Source: a virus
DNA: 64,000 bases
Reading direction: 5' to 3' (one strand)
Virus record (IMG/VR): IMGVR_UViG_3300011113_000747
Coordinates: 62,001-126,000 of that record
Below, piece by piece: positions 31,338-41,428 of this stretch (positions are counted from its first letter, which is position 1; every line of letters starts with the position of its first letter). The notes beneath the pieces are model-generated. The model saw nothing but the letters and a program-made list of their open reading frames with translations. It searched no databases and was not told where the DNA came from. The position numbers were made by a program, and so were the translations under genes.

Positions 31338-33515
31338 ACTTACTCTAATAGGTACATCAATTATTTCAGGGTTTAAATTAGCAACACCCGCATTAGGTAC
31401 ACCAGTTTGACCGAAAAGGTTATATCCCCATGAATATAATTCATTGGAATTACTTTTAGCAAGTACTGTTTTATTGATACCATTTTGTTCGTATGAAAAT
31501 ACTTCAAAATCAGTCCAAGTTACACCTTGTGGTCTAATAACCTGTTGTAAGGTATTTTGTTTTGTGACATTACCTTCACCTCTACCATCTATACCACCCT
31601 GCACAAATCCAGATACATAAATATCACCTGAACTAGTTAAAACAAACAGTGTAGCGTTGTTACCAATACCAACCATTTTAGCTTTTTCTACTCCAAAGAT
31701 ATTAGGTACTGGTGTAGTTGCGAGAGATTTATTCTGGTTATCACTGGTACCAAGAGCTCCATTACCATTATTACCCCAAACTCTAATCTCTTTAGAGCTA
31801 AGTACTGCACACACACTTACGTTGCCATTTCCAGTAGGGTCTCCATTTGTTGTAATGTATCTTACACCTGTAAGAGTTTGTGTACTTGATGAAACTGGAG
31901 TCCAAAAAGTCTGAAGAGTTTTAAAGCCTGGAACACCTAAGAAAGAACCGTTACCACATGCACCTTTACCATTATTACCACAAGACCAAACTTTACCCCC
32001 TGTTAAAATATATGAAGTAGAACCAGATGTATAAACATCATCGGCGGACATTTGTTCAGATACCAGCACAGGTAGTGTAACCGACTTTTTAGGGTTAACT
32101 TGAACAGAAGATAAAGCCCAAAGTGGTGAATCTCTGAATGTTGTGGTGTTGGTAGGGGGTCTACCTAAAGCAATATTATTACCTGTACCAGTTGTTGCTG
32201 CGCTAAGACCCAATTGACCAGCTCCGTTCCACCCAACTACATGTACACCGTTAGTTGTATCAATTGCAAGAGCATATCCAAGTGTATTTGAGTTTGAAGC
32301 AGTAATTTTGCGGAGTGAAACACCACCGATTGAACCTGGGGTGGCTACATTATTAATGCAAAGTGGCGTTCTAGTATTAATTAAATCACCTGTACCTAAT
32401 TGACCAATTTTATTTGATCCCCAAGCCCAAAGATTACCACCACTTATTGCATAAACAGAGCAATTAGTAGCACCTATATCATTACCTAAACTAATTGCAA
32501 GACTATCAATACCTGAAAGTGGTGATGTTGTTGGTCCTGAACCAGAAGGTATAACTGTAAATGTATTTCTTCTTGTGGTGTCGCCTAGACCTAACTGTCC
32601 TGCTGTATTATCACCTGCAGAATAAACATAACCTCTGTTGGTAAGTAAAAGAGTTGTTAACCCTGTGGTGCAAATATTAGTAACATATTCTGAAGTAAGA
32701 CCTGTTACAAATGAAACGGGAATTTGTGGAAAATTACCGTAAGCGTTTTGATAAAACCCCATACCACCGTTTTTTGTATTACCATATAAACCACTTGTTC
32801 TTATTTTCCTATCATTATCGTTTATAAATGTAACATTATTACCTGTATTACCTCTACCGTTATTATCGTCACCATTTATTAAAAAAGAAGATAATGGATT
32901 TAGTCTAGAACCAGGTTGTGCTGCTATTCTACTTTCAACATAACCTATAGTAGCAATCCTCGTACTAGGTTCTCCAACTGAAGGTGTTGAAGCTGAAATT
33001 CCACCTGTAAATGTACCACCAGAAAGTGGCATAAACTTACCATCTACATAACCTTTATTAATTAACTCTGTAGAATTAACAGGAGTTAAATTAGATGTTA
33101 TATTACCTGTGATGGTGCTACCAGTTAGTGCAACAAAATTTGCAAATACATAAGCTGGTGATACACTACTCACACTTATCACCGCAGCATCAACATATGA
33201 TTTACTAGCAGCTTTAGAACCTTCTGATAAATCACTTGAGAGGTAAATAAAGCAACTATTATTACCAAAAACATATAAGTTAGCACCAGTAAGAGCAGTT
33301 AGTGTACCAGTAAATGTATCACCTGATGCCTGCAAGTAACGTGTATCATTAGGTGTTAATAAACTACTTAAAATATTACTAGTTAGTGAACCGTAATCAG
33401 TTTTATATGATACTGATGATTCTCCATCTACCACATAGAAAAAATCTCCTGAAGTGTATGTACTTAATGATGAAAGTGTTGTGAGTTTAGTTCCTGGAAC
33501 GATATAGGTGCTCAT
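31329..33515 (-). CDS. tail fibre with seven-repeat RCC1-like propeller
   Basis: The product is 728 residues. The N-terminal 250 residues resemble a phage fibre shaft, with repeats of the form PLSGGTFTGGI and STITGNITSNL. From about residue 285 to the end there are seven RCC1/alpha-tubulin-suppressor-like repeats, each with a W/Y-G/S-x-G-x-N-x-x-G-Q-L-G core: for example YSAGDNTAGQLGLGD, WAWGSNKIGQLGTGD, VVGWNGAGQLGLS, WSCGNNGKGACGNG, VWGNNGNGALGTSD, YVSGFVQGGIDGRG and YSWGYNLFGQTGV. Seven repeats are what is needed to close a seven-bladed propeller. The role is presumably host-receptor binding at the fibre tip. A late box precedes the start. Confidence 0.85.
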   Translation of the reverse strand: MSTYIVPGTKLTTLSSLSTYTSGDFFYVVDGESSVSYKTDYGSLTSNILSSLLTPNDTRYLQASGDTFTGTLTALTGANLYVFGNNSCFIYLSSDLSEGSKAASKSYVDAAVISVSSVSPAYVFANFVALTGSTITGNITSNLTPVNSTELINKGYVDGKFMPLSGGTFTGGISASTPSVGEPSTRIATIGYVESRIAAQPGSRLNPLSSFLINGDDNNGRGNTGNNVTFINDNDRKIRTSGLYGNTKNGGMGFYQNAYGNFPQIPVSFVTGLTSEYVTNICTTGLTTLLLTNRGYVYSAGDNTAGQLGLGDTTRRNTFTVIPSGSGPTTSPLSGIDSLAISLGNDIGATNCSVYAISGGNLWAWGSNKIGQLGTGDLINTRTPLCINNVATPGSIGGVSLRKITASNSNTLGYALAIDTTNGVHVVGWNGAGQLGLSAATTGTGNNIALGRPPTNTTTFRDSPLWALSSVQVNPKKSVTLPVLVSEQMSADDVYTSGSTSYILTGGKVWSCGNNGKGACGNGSFLGVPGFKTLQTFWTPVSSSTQTLTGVRYITTNGDPTGNGNVSVCAVLSSKEIRVWGNNGNGALGTSDNQNKSLATTPVPNIFGVEKAKMVGIGNNATLFVLTSSGDIYVSGFVQGGIDGRGEGNVTKQNTLQQVIRPQGVTWTDFEVFSYEQNGINKTVLAKSNSNELYSWGYNLFGQTGVPNAGVANLNPEIIDVPIRVSLF

Positions 33516-33524
33516 TTCTTAATA

Positions 33525-33532
33525 TATTTATG
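33525..33532 (-). promoter_or_regulatory. late promoter box CATAAATA
   Basis: Minus-strand late octamer, 9 nt before the ATG at 33515, overlapping the 3' end of the upstream gene. Confidence 0.6.
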
Positions 33533-34316
33533 TGAGTAAGATATGTTCATCTTCAGTAGCAAATGCACTTAGAGATGAAATAGGTGTGATACCTGATTCT
33601 ACCAGAAGAGCAGTTATACCCACACTACTTGTTGTTGGAATATAGGTTGTGGGTGCAGAAGTTGAGCCTTCAATCTGAAAATTTTTAATTCTAAAAATTG
33701 TATTGTTGGATGCTGCAAATGATGTACCTGTAATAGGAAAACTACTAGAAATACCAACTTTATAAAAACTTGAATCTTGTATTGGTAAGGTTATGGGTAG
33801 TTCTAGAACTTGTGCATATGAATCATTATCATTAATTCTATGATCTATGTAAAGAGTTTGTCCAACATTACCTATTCTAAATCTTAACCATTGATAACTA
33901 TCAGTATTGGTTAAAAGAGTCATATTTGTATTGAGAGCTGATAAACTTTCATTATACAACAACTCAAAACCACTAAAACCACTTCTTATTGTTAATGAAT
34001 TGGGTTTTGCTGCAGTAATGTTAACTCCGGAGGTTCTATTACCAATACCAGATACAGCAAACAAACCCAACGTATCAAAACCGATACCTAAAACAGAACC
34101 TACAATACCATTCGTATTGGGGTTGTTATCATAACCCAAGAAAAAACCACTACCACCTACAGAATATGAAGTGCTAGAGGTTGAAACATAGGTAACAAAA
34201 CCACCTTGGTGTTGTGAAGTCACACCAGTGCTGGATAGTAGATATTTGAAAGACCAAACAATGTCGAAGTTTGGATTAGCACTTACAGTATTAAGAATGT
34301 TTGAAATTTTTGACAT
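33528..34316 (-). CDS. lectin-like (ConA fold) adhesion protein
   Basis: The product is 262 residues. The segments GGFVTYVSTSS, SGFFLGYDNNP, VLGIGFDTLGLFAV and a later LRFRIGNVGQTLYIDHRI follow the strand pattern of legume-lectin/concanavalin A-like domains, including the FDT motif typical of L-type lectins. Calcium-site residues cannot be assigned by eye. The C-terminal 30 residues (TPISSLSAFATEDEHILLT) resemble the N-termini of the fibre genes. It overlaps its upstream neighbour by 1 nt. The likely role is carbohydrate binding in the fibre network. Confidence 0.7.
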   Translation of the reverse strand: MSKISNILNTVSANPNFDIVWSFKYLLSSTGVTSQHQGGFVTYVSTSSTSYSVGGSGFFLGYDNNPNTNGIVGSVLGIGFDTLGLFAVSGIGNRTSGVNITAAKPNSLTIRSGFSGFELLYNESLSALNTNMTLLTNTDSYQWLRFRIGNVGQTLYIDHRINDNDSYAQVLELPITLPIQDSSFYKVGISSSFPITGTSFAASNNTIFRIKNFQIEGSTSAPTTYIPTTSSVGITALLVESGITPISSLSAFATEDEHILLT

Positions 34317-34984
34317 TATGACGTGTAGATAAACACATTTGCATTACGTGTACCAGTAAGTGCACCATTAGAGTTTGTATTTGTAACTCTTACGAAAGTT
34401 GTAGTTTTGGTAGTATTGGTGGTTCCATTATCAGTACTATTGTCTGTTTTAATTTGTAATGTAGAGCCTGCACCTGAATTACCAAATACAACTGCGTACG
34501 CTGATGTAGAAAAAGCATTAGTGAAATTAACTATAAAATCACCCAATCCAGCAGCTGAAACACTACTTACATTATATGAACTGTTTATAGTTGCATTACC
34601 AGTAGTTGCAGTACCATCAAAATTTACCCACGCTTTAGGTGTAGCTGCGACAGGTACTACAGGAGTCCAACTAGTTAAATCATTTGTGTTTGTAGTTTTA
34701 ATAAATGCTGTGTAGTATTGATTGAAACCAGATTTGGTAGCATATACTAAATCACCTGTTAATGCCGTTGAAATACTGGTGGGTGATGTAACTTCGCCTA
34801 GGTATTTATTACCAGCTAAAACTCCACCTGATAATACACCATTACCGATGAATAGTCGGTTAGTATCTGTAGTAAATCCTGGTTCACCTAAGCTTAATAC
34901 AACATTCTGTCTATCAGAGTCTGTACCTCTTCTAAAAAGAAGCTTAGTAATGGTGTTTTCTAAAATTTCAATCTTGTTTGACAT
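34316..34984 (-). CDS. tail fibre protein
   Basis: The product is 222 residues. The N-terminus contains LLFRRGTDSDRQNVVLSLGE and TDTNRLFIGNG (about residues 15-48), the RRG-GE-tDT-iGnG pattern of phage receptor-binding proteins such as the major tropism determinant family. The C-terminal part with AWVNFDGTATTGNATINSSY and GDFIVNFTNAFSTSAY matches a C-terminal beta domain found in many phage fibres. Preceded by a late box. Confidence 0.8.
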   Translation of the reverse strand: MSNKIEILENTITKLLFRRGTDSDRQNVVLSLGEPGFTTDTNRLFIGNGVLSGGVLAGNKYLGEVTSPTSISTALTGDLVYATKSGFNQYYTAFIKTTNTNDLTSWTPVVPVAATPKAWVNFDGTATTGNATINSSYNVSSVSAAGLGDFIVNFTNAFSTSAYAVVFGNSGAGSTLQIKTDNSTDNGTTNTTKTTTFVRVTNTNSNGALTGTRNANVFIYTS

Positions 34985-34990
34985 TTGAAT

Positions 34991-34998
34991 TATTTAAT
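34991..34998 (-). promoter_or_regulatory. late promoter box ATTAAATA
   Basis: Minus-strand late octamer, 6 nt before the ATG at 34984. Confidence 0.65.
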
Positions 34999-35002
34999 TG
35001 GT

Positions 35003-36808
35003 TTAATTTAAATACAATACATTATCCGTAGTTAGTAACGGTACTAACGAAGTATTTGCAACATATGACGATTGTAACAAAGAACGCTGTAAATTATAAA
35101 GATTATAAAAACAACGATTAATTACACTGTTGTTCAACGGTTCATTTTCGTGGATAAAAAAGTCAGACTCATTTGTAATATCTAAGAAATCATAGTTTAA
35201 AAAATAATTTATACCTTTCAACGTTAAAGATGGTGTATATAATGAGTCTTCATAGGTAAGTTGGTTGTTGGTAAGTTCATATTTACCATAAAATGAACCA
35301 ACTAATTGATTTTTTAACCTGATAATGTTTTCAAATATTTTATATAATTCTTTGTTAATATAATTTGCTTGAAAATACTCACTTTTTCTGAGATTAATAT
35401 CACCTATCTCATAGTTAGCAAAATTCTTTGTTTTTAACAGATCCACAAAGGTGTTCGGTTCATTTAAAAAAATGAATCTATCGTTTTTAAGAAGTATTAT
35501 AAAATCGTAATTATTATTAGAACCCAAAAGAGTGCCGCCGAGATATTTGCCCGAATCTCCTTGTATTTTTAAGTTGGTATCAGAAAAAATACCAATTAAA
35601 TCACCAGGTTTGTTAACAAACATTTTGTATACATAGTTGGTACTTATAATGTAGTAAACATTTGAATCATTTTCACTAAACACGATTTTTTTAATTGTTT
35701 CATCTGTAGTGAATCTGATATTAAGTGGATAACTTGCTACTACATTAAAATCGTTTGAAAGGTAATAGAACGTATATACATCATTTACTTTTACCACACA
35801 TGCTAACAAATCATAAAATTTGTTATAACCAATACCAACAACTTCTTCGTTAACTCTTCTAAATACTTTTCTATAGTTAACCAAGTTTAAGTTAATATCG
35901 TAAGATTTAAAAAACCTGTCAGATTGTTGATATATGTAAATGTTATTTTTCGATGCAGTTAATAAATTAGGAAAATTAAACGTTGAAGGTTGGTTTCTAC
36001 CACCACCACTCTTGATTTCTATAGTAATTCTCTGCTTTGGAGCTGCTTGATCACCGCTATAAAAATTTACAATATTGTATTTTACGATAGAATTGTTGCC
36101 TTTATCTAGTACGAAAAGGAAATCACCTAAAATCTCCATCCCAACAATATCATTGTAGAGATAATCCCCCGATAAATCACTAATACATGATGTACATAAA
36201 GAAATACCACATGTTGATGTAACTGTATTACCTGTGATAGCAGTTATAATAGAGGATGTAGCAGCAAAAATAACATAGTTGTTGTTGATCTCATTCTCTT
36301 TGTAAGCTATAGAATTAACTTGGTTAAAATTATAACCAGACACGAATGTATTTGTAGTAAAACTACTAGGTGTGAATGTTATATCTTGAGGGATAACAGT
36401 TAAAGGTGTGGTTGGTGTGGTGGTGCCTATAAAATATGATAAACCTTTAGGTAAGTTACTATCATAGATAAAAAATCTCGAATACAAATAATTTGTATTT
36501 TCATAAAATTTTTTAAAATAACCATTAAGGTTATCTGCAGTCAAAAATTCCCCAGTTGGTACTATAAAATCTTGCTCATTATATACTAACATTGTTGTTT
36601 CATCAAGGGCTCTATCAAAAAGATAAGGAGATGTAAGAACATTATTGGTAAAATTATTTTGATTGCATAATGTTTCAGTAAAAGATTGTTTACCTTTATA
36701 TGGTGCACCACTTAATATTGTATAATAACCGGTATATGCCTGAGATTGGTAATTGAAAGCATCACCACTTGTATAACCAACTCTTAAATTTTTAAAATTA
36801 TCTAGCAT
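35003..36808 (-). CDS. large beta-rich virion protein, propeller-like
   Basis: The product is 601 residues, family not recognised. The centre (about residues 150-440) alternates strands of the type MEILGDFLFVLDKGNNSIVK and KIVFSENDSNVYYIISTNYV, as in NHL or WD-like propellers. The C-terminal 150 residues are helical and Asn/Tyr-rich. It starts 1 nt after the stop of the 1094-residue protein and must be co-expressed with it. Place in the particle unknown; baseplate or fibre network is inferred from neighbours. Confidence 0.72.
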   Translation of the reverse strand: MLDNFKNLRVGYTSGDAFNYQSQAYTGYYTILSGAPYKGKQSFTETLCNQNNFTNNVLTSPYLFDRALDETTMLVYNEQDFIVPTGEFLTADNLNGYFKKFYENTNYLYSRFFIYDSNLPKGLSYFIGTTTPTTPLTVIPQDITFTPSSFTTNTFVSGYNFNQVNSIAYKENEINNNYVIFAATSSIITAITGNTVTSTCGISLCTSCISDLSGDYLYNDIVGMEILGDFLFVLDKGNNSIVKYNIVNFYSGDQAAPKQRITIEIKSGGGRNQPSTFNFPNLLTASKNNIYIYQQSDRFFKSYDINLNLVNYRKVFRRVNEEVVGIGYNKFYDLLACVVKVNDVYTFYYLSNDFNVVASYPLNIRFTTDETIKKIVFSENDSNVYYIISTNYVYKMFVNKPGDLIGIFSDTNLKIQGDSGKYLGGTLLGSNNNYDFIILLKNDRFIFLNEPNTFVDLLKTKNFANYEIGDINLRKSEYFQANYINKELYKIFENIIRLKNQLVGSFYGKYELTNNQLTYEDSLYTPSLTLKGINYFLNYDFLDITNESDFFIHENEPLNNSVINRCFYNLYNLQRSLLQSSYVANTSLVPLLTTDNVLYLN

Positions 36809-36809
36809 A

Positions 36810-39800
36810 TTAATAGTTAATAAATTTTACATCTCTTACTGTAACATCACCTGGTAAAATATCCCTTACACCTTGCAATACGCTAGTTGTAATTTGCGAT
36901 TGTAATACACTATCTGTAATAGTTGTATCTTTCACGACAACATCAACAACGTTACTTTTGCTAGATGGTTGAGCTAATTTGAACACACTCTGTATTTCCT
37001 CTATACCATTTCTTTGACCACATGGTAACGATGTGTATAGTGTATTTACACTACCATTTGTTTGTAAAAACAATGATTTTATTTCAGTATCAGTAAGCCC
37101 GTTATTATAAATTTTAAAGTTATAAATAGATGCATTATTAAGCTTTCCATATGATGGTATACCTAAGAAATCACCTATTACAGTGTTGTTGTGGAATGGA
37201 ATTGACCCAATTACAATATCATCTTTCACAAAAATATTACCAATATATTTGTAACTATCAATAGATTGGGAGTAAATCTTAGTACCATTAACATACACAG
37301 ATAAATTACCATCATTACTGTAATTAAAACAAAACGTATTGTATAGTTTTGATAAGTTTGAAATAGGTGTTGAAAATTTAAATTTTTGTTTATCAGTTGT
37401 ATTAAAAATATTAACAAGCGAAACTTCAAAATTTAAGTTTTTGTAATCTGTATTACCTACGAAGAAATTGTAATCTGTAAAATTTTGTTTTTCACCATTA
37501 TATACGCAACCTTCTACTAAGGTTGTGGTATTAACATTTGTAGTAAAGCTGAAATCCTTTATAGTGTATACAGCATTTTCTGAATCATATGCTAACACAA
37601 CTGGGTAAAATTTATTACCAGTATTAGTACCATCATATCTATATTCATTAACAAAATCTATACCATAGCATGTTAGTGTATCTACAAAAGATAGTGAATT
37701 TAAAAATTTACGATTTTTATCTACCTGAGTTAACTCATAATTGTTATGCAAGATATATACATTATCGTCTTTATCTATATTAAAATCAGGTATACCCGTA
37801 TTTGATCTTGCAAATACTACAGGCTCAGTATTCGGCTCTTTAAGATAATATCTAGCTAAAACATCATTGTCAAAAATACCATATAAATAACCTCTAGAAT
37901 CTACTTTTAATTGATTAGCTTCAAATCCATAGACTACGTCATTATAGACATAAATTCCAGTAGGGGTTGTTTCGTTACTAGCAAATATATTAATGGTACC
38001 TGTAACTGCTTGCTTAGTTGTGGTGTTATAATCTAGATATGTTGTATTATCTGATAGTAAGAATACTATTTTTTCAGTGGTTGGTGTGGTATAATGATAA
38101 AAATCTAGATAATCAGATATCTGACTAAGGTTTACCTTATCGAGAATTGTACCATCAGTCGCGATATTATATACCCCGGTACCCACCACCACATGATAGT
38201 GAGAAAGTCCAGCTGGATCTATAACATCAGTAATAACATCATCAAAACTAAGGGAATAAAGTAAACTTGTATCTGTACTATAAACATTAAGAGTTTTACC
38301 ACTCTTGATATACATCATAGGTGTTATAGCAGAATCACTGTAAATACCTATACCTGTATCAACAATATTACCCAATACGTAACTAAATTTAGCGTCTAGT
38401 GGTGTTTCTAGTGTGAAGAAAACTGCAAAAGAACCAGAACTATTAATTGTTTCTACTGGTATGGATGTATAATTACTACCATTCAGATCCAACGTATCGT
38501 AATTCTGAACGTTTACAATATTTTCATTATTAACGATAAATGTAAAATCTTTTTGTAGTAATCCAGAGATGCTACTAACGTATCCATTTATATTATTAAG
38601 ACCTACACGTGTGTATGCATATGATTCATTTGGTGAAAAAACTAAATCACTTATAACATCAAAATATTGATAGTTTGCTACTCTATTTTTGTTGTCGTAT
38701 GCTAGTTGACTTATAATATTATCAAATGTGGGTGTGAAAACAGCATTACCGCTAAGAGCATTTTGTCTTGTAATAATATCTGGGAAATAGTACCTATCTA
38801 ACCAGGTATTACCTGAAAGCCAGGTTGTAAGATACGTACCAAATTGATTTTGAGTGTTAATTCCATTTTTTGTTGTTACTTTATCACTTAATAATGGTGT
38901 TAGTCCTCCCATAGCACCATCTACAACGAAGCTAGTATCATTAATATTAAGTTGATCAAATGGAAATATTGAAGATGGTGTGTTAAAATTGGTTGTTGTA
39001 TCAGATGGAAAAGCTAAATCAGTATTATAATATACATAATTGAGAGTTATATCTTTGTAACCTACTTCTTGGCTACCACCGGTGTAAATATTTGTATATT
39101 CTCTGAAGAACGGAGTGGGTGTATTATCACCAGATTCAATTATTGGATTACCTCTTTTAGATACAAACTTATCAGTATAAAGGTTTTTTAATTTAAATGT
39201 ATTGAAATCAATATAACTTGTATCTCTAATATTCTGATACTCAAAATGTAATATATTATTATTTTTATAATCGAAACCACTTTTACTGTCATTCACCTTA
39301 AGATTGTATAAACTTTCAGGGTTATATGATATCCATGAAGTATTGATTTTAGGATCTAACGATGTGTTAGTTAATAACACTCTAAACAAACACAAATTTG
39401 TGTCAAAAACATTGCTATCTGTAGCGCGCTTCAAAACTAAGCTGTTATTTTCGACACATAATACATGATAATCACCTCTTACAAATTTTGTAAAATATAC
39501 AAAACCTGAGTCATCTAACACATAATCAAAACCATCAGGATAACCAGCATTAAAATAATTTGGTAAATTGTCTACGTTAGTAGACGTAATAAAATAAAAA
39601 TTAGTAGAATATACACCACTCTGATCGTAAACTAAAAAGAAATCGGTTTCTTCTCTAGTGTGTTTTATTCTGCAGGTATTTTCGTTAAAAATTTCTAATT
39701 GGAAAAACAGTCTAGATGTATCGGGTTGCTCACTAGATGTTACCAATGAATATGAATTAGCATAACCTGAAATAGGTAATGTGTTTACTGTATCAAAATT

Positions 39801-40094
39801 TAAATAAGATAAATTACTGTTAGAGCTTAAAATAGCAACGTATGTAATAATATTAGAAACCTGATTAGATAATAAGCTTACATCAAAAATATCTTTATCT
39901 ACTTTGAGGTTAGTAAGATATATTCCACTATAATTACTAATTTTGGAGTCATTTGGTGCAGATAATGCATTAATATAATTTAAAGTTACACCTTGCTCAA
40001 AAAATGCACGCTCTTGATTGTAGCTTAAAAAAGCATCAGAGTAACGAGCTGATGGAGATGAAATTTCTGAGAAACTATGTTTTTGAAGACTCAC
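36810..40094 (-). CDS. giant virion adhesion protein with LamG-like domain
   Basis: The product is 1094 residues from a GTG at 40094. The N-terminal 250 residues are strand-rich. A propeller-like region with DKDDNVYILHNNYEL and DSRGYLYGIFDNDVL (about 750-810) is visible. A LamG/concanavalin-like domain lies near the C-terminus (about 900-1035), with LSVYVNGTKIYSQSI, IVIGSIPFHNN and ASIYNFKIYNNGLTDTEIKS, the classic strand-turn pattern of LamG_3. The last 50 residues (VVDVVVKDTTITDSVLQSQI and VRDVKFINY) may anchor it to the baseplate. A late box lies exactly 5 nt before the GTG. Confidence 0.78.
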   Translation of the reverse strand: MSLQKHSFSEISSPSARYSDAFLSYNQERAFFEQGVTLNYINALSAPNDSKISNYSGIYLTNLKVDKDIFDVSLLSNQVSNIITYVAILSSNSNLSYLNFDTVNTLPISGYANSYSLVTSSEQPDTSRLFFQLEIFNENTCRIKHTREETDFFLVYDQSGVYSTNFYFITSTNVDNLPNYFNAGYPDGFDYVLDDSGFVYFTKFVRGDYHVLCVENNSLVLKRATDSNVFDTNLCLFRVLLTNTSLDPKINTSWISYNPESLYNLKVNDSKSGFDYKNNNILHFEYQNIRDTSYIDFNTFKLKNLYTDKFVSKRGNPIIESGDNTPTPFFREYTNIYTGGSQEVGYKDITLNYVYYNTDLAFPSDTTTNFNTPSSIFPFDQLNINDTSFVVDGAMGGLTPLLSDKVTTKNGINTQNQFGTYLTTWLSGNTWLDRYYFPDIITRQNALSGNAVFTPTFDNIISQLAYDNKNRVANYQYFDVISDLVFSPNESYAYTRVGLNNINGYVSSISGLLQKDFTFIVNNENIVNVQNYDTLDLNGSNYTSIPVETINSSGSFAVFFTLETPLDAKFSYVLGNIVDTGIGIYSDSAITPMMYIKSGKTLNVYSTDTSLLYSLSFDDVITDVIDPAGLSHYHVVVGTGVYNIATDGTILDKVNLSQISDYLDFYHYTTPTTEKIVFLLSDNTTYLDYNTTTKQAVTGTINIFASNETTPTGIYVYNDVVYGFEANQLKVDSRGYLYGIFDNDVLARYYLKEPNTEPVVFARSNTGIPDFNIDKDDNVYILHNNYELTQVDKNRKFLNSLSFVDTLTCYGIDFVNEYRYDGTNTGNKFYPVVLAYDSENAVYTIKDFSFTTNVNTTTLVEGCVYNGEKQNFTDYNFFVGNTDYKNLNFEVSLVNIFNTTDKQKFKFSTPISNLSKLYNTFCFNYSNDGNLSVYVNGTKIYSQSIDSYKYIGNIFVKDDIVIGSIPFHNNTVIGDFLGIPSYGKLNNASIYNFKIYNNGLTDTEIKSLFLQTNGSVNTLYTSLPCGQRNGIEEIQSVFKLAQPSSKSNVVDVVVKDTTITDSVLQSQITTSVLQGVRDILPGDVTVRDVKFINY

Positions 40095-40099
40095 ATTTA

Positions 40100-40107
40100 T
40101 ATTTATC
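40100..40107 (-). promoter_or_regulatory. late promoter box GATAAATA
   Basis: Minus-strand late octamer, 5 nt before the GTG at 40094. A GGAGG lies just upstream of the box at 40107-40111, outside the predicted transcript, so it cannot act as a ribosome site for this start. Confidence 0.68.
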
Positions 40108-40150
40108 CTCCAATCTTTAATACATAAACTAACCTGACATTAACTTTTGT

Positions 40151-40158
40151 AATAAATA
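40151..40158 (+). promoter_or_regulatory. late promoter box AATAAATA
   Basis: Plus-strand late octamer, 10 nt before the ATG at 40169; divergent to the box at 40100. Confidence 0.6.
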
Positions 40159-40168
40159 ATTTAGTAAT

Positions 40169-41428
40169 ATGTCATCACCGGTAAATTTTTCATCTCTTAC
40201 CTCGTTATCAACAATTAGCAATACAGATCAGCTGTTAGTTAGAATTGATAATTCGCTTTCCGGAACATCCGGTTTTGGTAGAATAACAAAATCTAGACTT
40301 TTATCTAGTGTGGATCTTACAAGTTTATCTGCTAACTGGCAAGGTACGTATACCACCGTAAGTGCTAATTCTGGAGTTTGGAACAATGCATTAACCATTT
40401 TTAAACAGGTATCTTCTACATCAACACCTAATAACTTAACTAATGCATATGCAATATCTGTAATTTCATTATCATCAAATGTTGATTTTGCTATTGTAGC
40501 AAAAGGTACAGGTGCAACTCTTGCTAATATACCCGATAATACAGCTACAGGTGGTAATAAACGTGGTCCATGGGCTACAGACTTACAAAAACTAAGAGCT
40601 GATGAAACACGTGTAGCTGCTGGTAGCGCGAGTGTAATATGCGGTGGTGGATATAATACCGTAAATAGTGAATATTCTGTTGTTGTGGGTGGTTATGGTA
40701 ATACTATAGATTCAACCTCAACATACAGTACGGTTGGTGGTGGCAGTAATAATTCGATAACTAATGGTGTACAATCTATAATTGCTGGTGGTGTATCTAA
40801 CCAAGTAAAACAATCATATGGAACAGTCGGAGGTGGTAGTAATAATATTTGTGATGGTCCAGCTGCATCAATTGGTGGTGGTGCCAATAACATCATTATT
40901 GTGGGTGAATATTCTACAATTGCTGGTGGTTATTTTAATACATTATCTGGTAATTTTTCATCTGCTGTTGGTTCATACAATTCAGATAGAGATTTAAGTA
41001 ATGTTCATCTTTTAGGTTCTAATTTATCAGCAAGTCAAGCTAATTTTACATATGTAAATAATATTTCATCACAAGGAATTATCACCGGTACCTTAAGTGC
41101 TGCAACATATGTAGCAACTGTAACATCTTCATCAAATACAAACTATGTATTACAGTTAACAGATGCATCTAAAACCATTATTGATACAGCATCAACCACC
41201 ACAACATATAGTATACCAGCAAATTCAGTAACAGCATTTGCAATAGGAACACAAATCATAATCATTCAAGGTAACAAAAACGCAAGTAATTATACAATAC
41301 TTTCCGCAGGTGTTGGTGTGACAATTAATAGTTACATGTCCTCATTATCTCTTGGTGGTAATTATGCAGCTGGTACATTAATTAAAACAGATACCAATAC
41401 ATGGTATTTAATAGGTAATTTAGCATGA
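40169..41428 (+). CDS. tail fibre with YadA-head-like repeats
   Basis: The product is 419 residues. The N-terminal 100 residues resemble those of the RCC1 fibre (SSLTSLSTISNTDQLLVRID). From about residue 150 to 275 there are repeats of about 14-18 residues with GGG/GGY-x-N: VICGGGYNTVNSEYSVVVGG, YSTVGGGSNNSITNG, SIIAGGVSNQV, GTVGGGSNNICDG, SIGGGANNIII, STIAGGYFNTLSG and SSAVGSYNSDRD. This is the left-handed beta-roll pattern of trimeric autotransporter head domains. A beta C-terminal domain follows. It overlaps the next gene by ATGA. Confidence 0.82.
   Translation: MSSPVNFSSLTSLSTISNTDQLLVRIDNSLSGTSGFGRITKSRLLSSVDLTSLSANWQGTYTTVSANSGVWNNALTIFKQVSSTSTPNNLTNAYAISVISLSSNVDFAIVAKGTGATLANIPDNTATGGNKRGPWATDLQKLRADETRVAAGSASVICGGGYNTVNSEYSVVVGGYGNTIDSTSTYSTVGGGSNNSITNGVQSIIAGGVSNQVKQSYGTVGGGSNNICDGPAASIGGGANNIIIVGEYSTIAGGYFNTLSGNFSSAVGSYNSDRDLSNVHLLGSNLSASQANFTYVNNISSQGIITGTLSAATYVATVTSSSNTNYVLQLTDASKTIIDTASTTTTYSIPANSVTAFAIGTQIIIIQGNKNASNYTILSAGVGVTINSYMSSLSLGGNYAAGTLIKTDTNTWYLIGNLA

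Noticed and set aside
40107-40111. GGAGG as ribosome binding site of the 1094-residue protein
   Set aside because: It is upstream of the late box and so outside the predicted transcript.
40630-40990. Repeated short units that might be a CRISPR array
   Set aside because: The units are in frame, vary in sequence and code for GGG-x-N repeats of a fibre protein.
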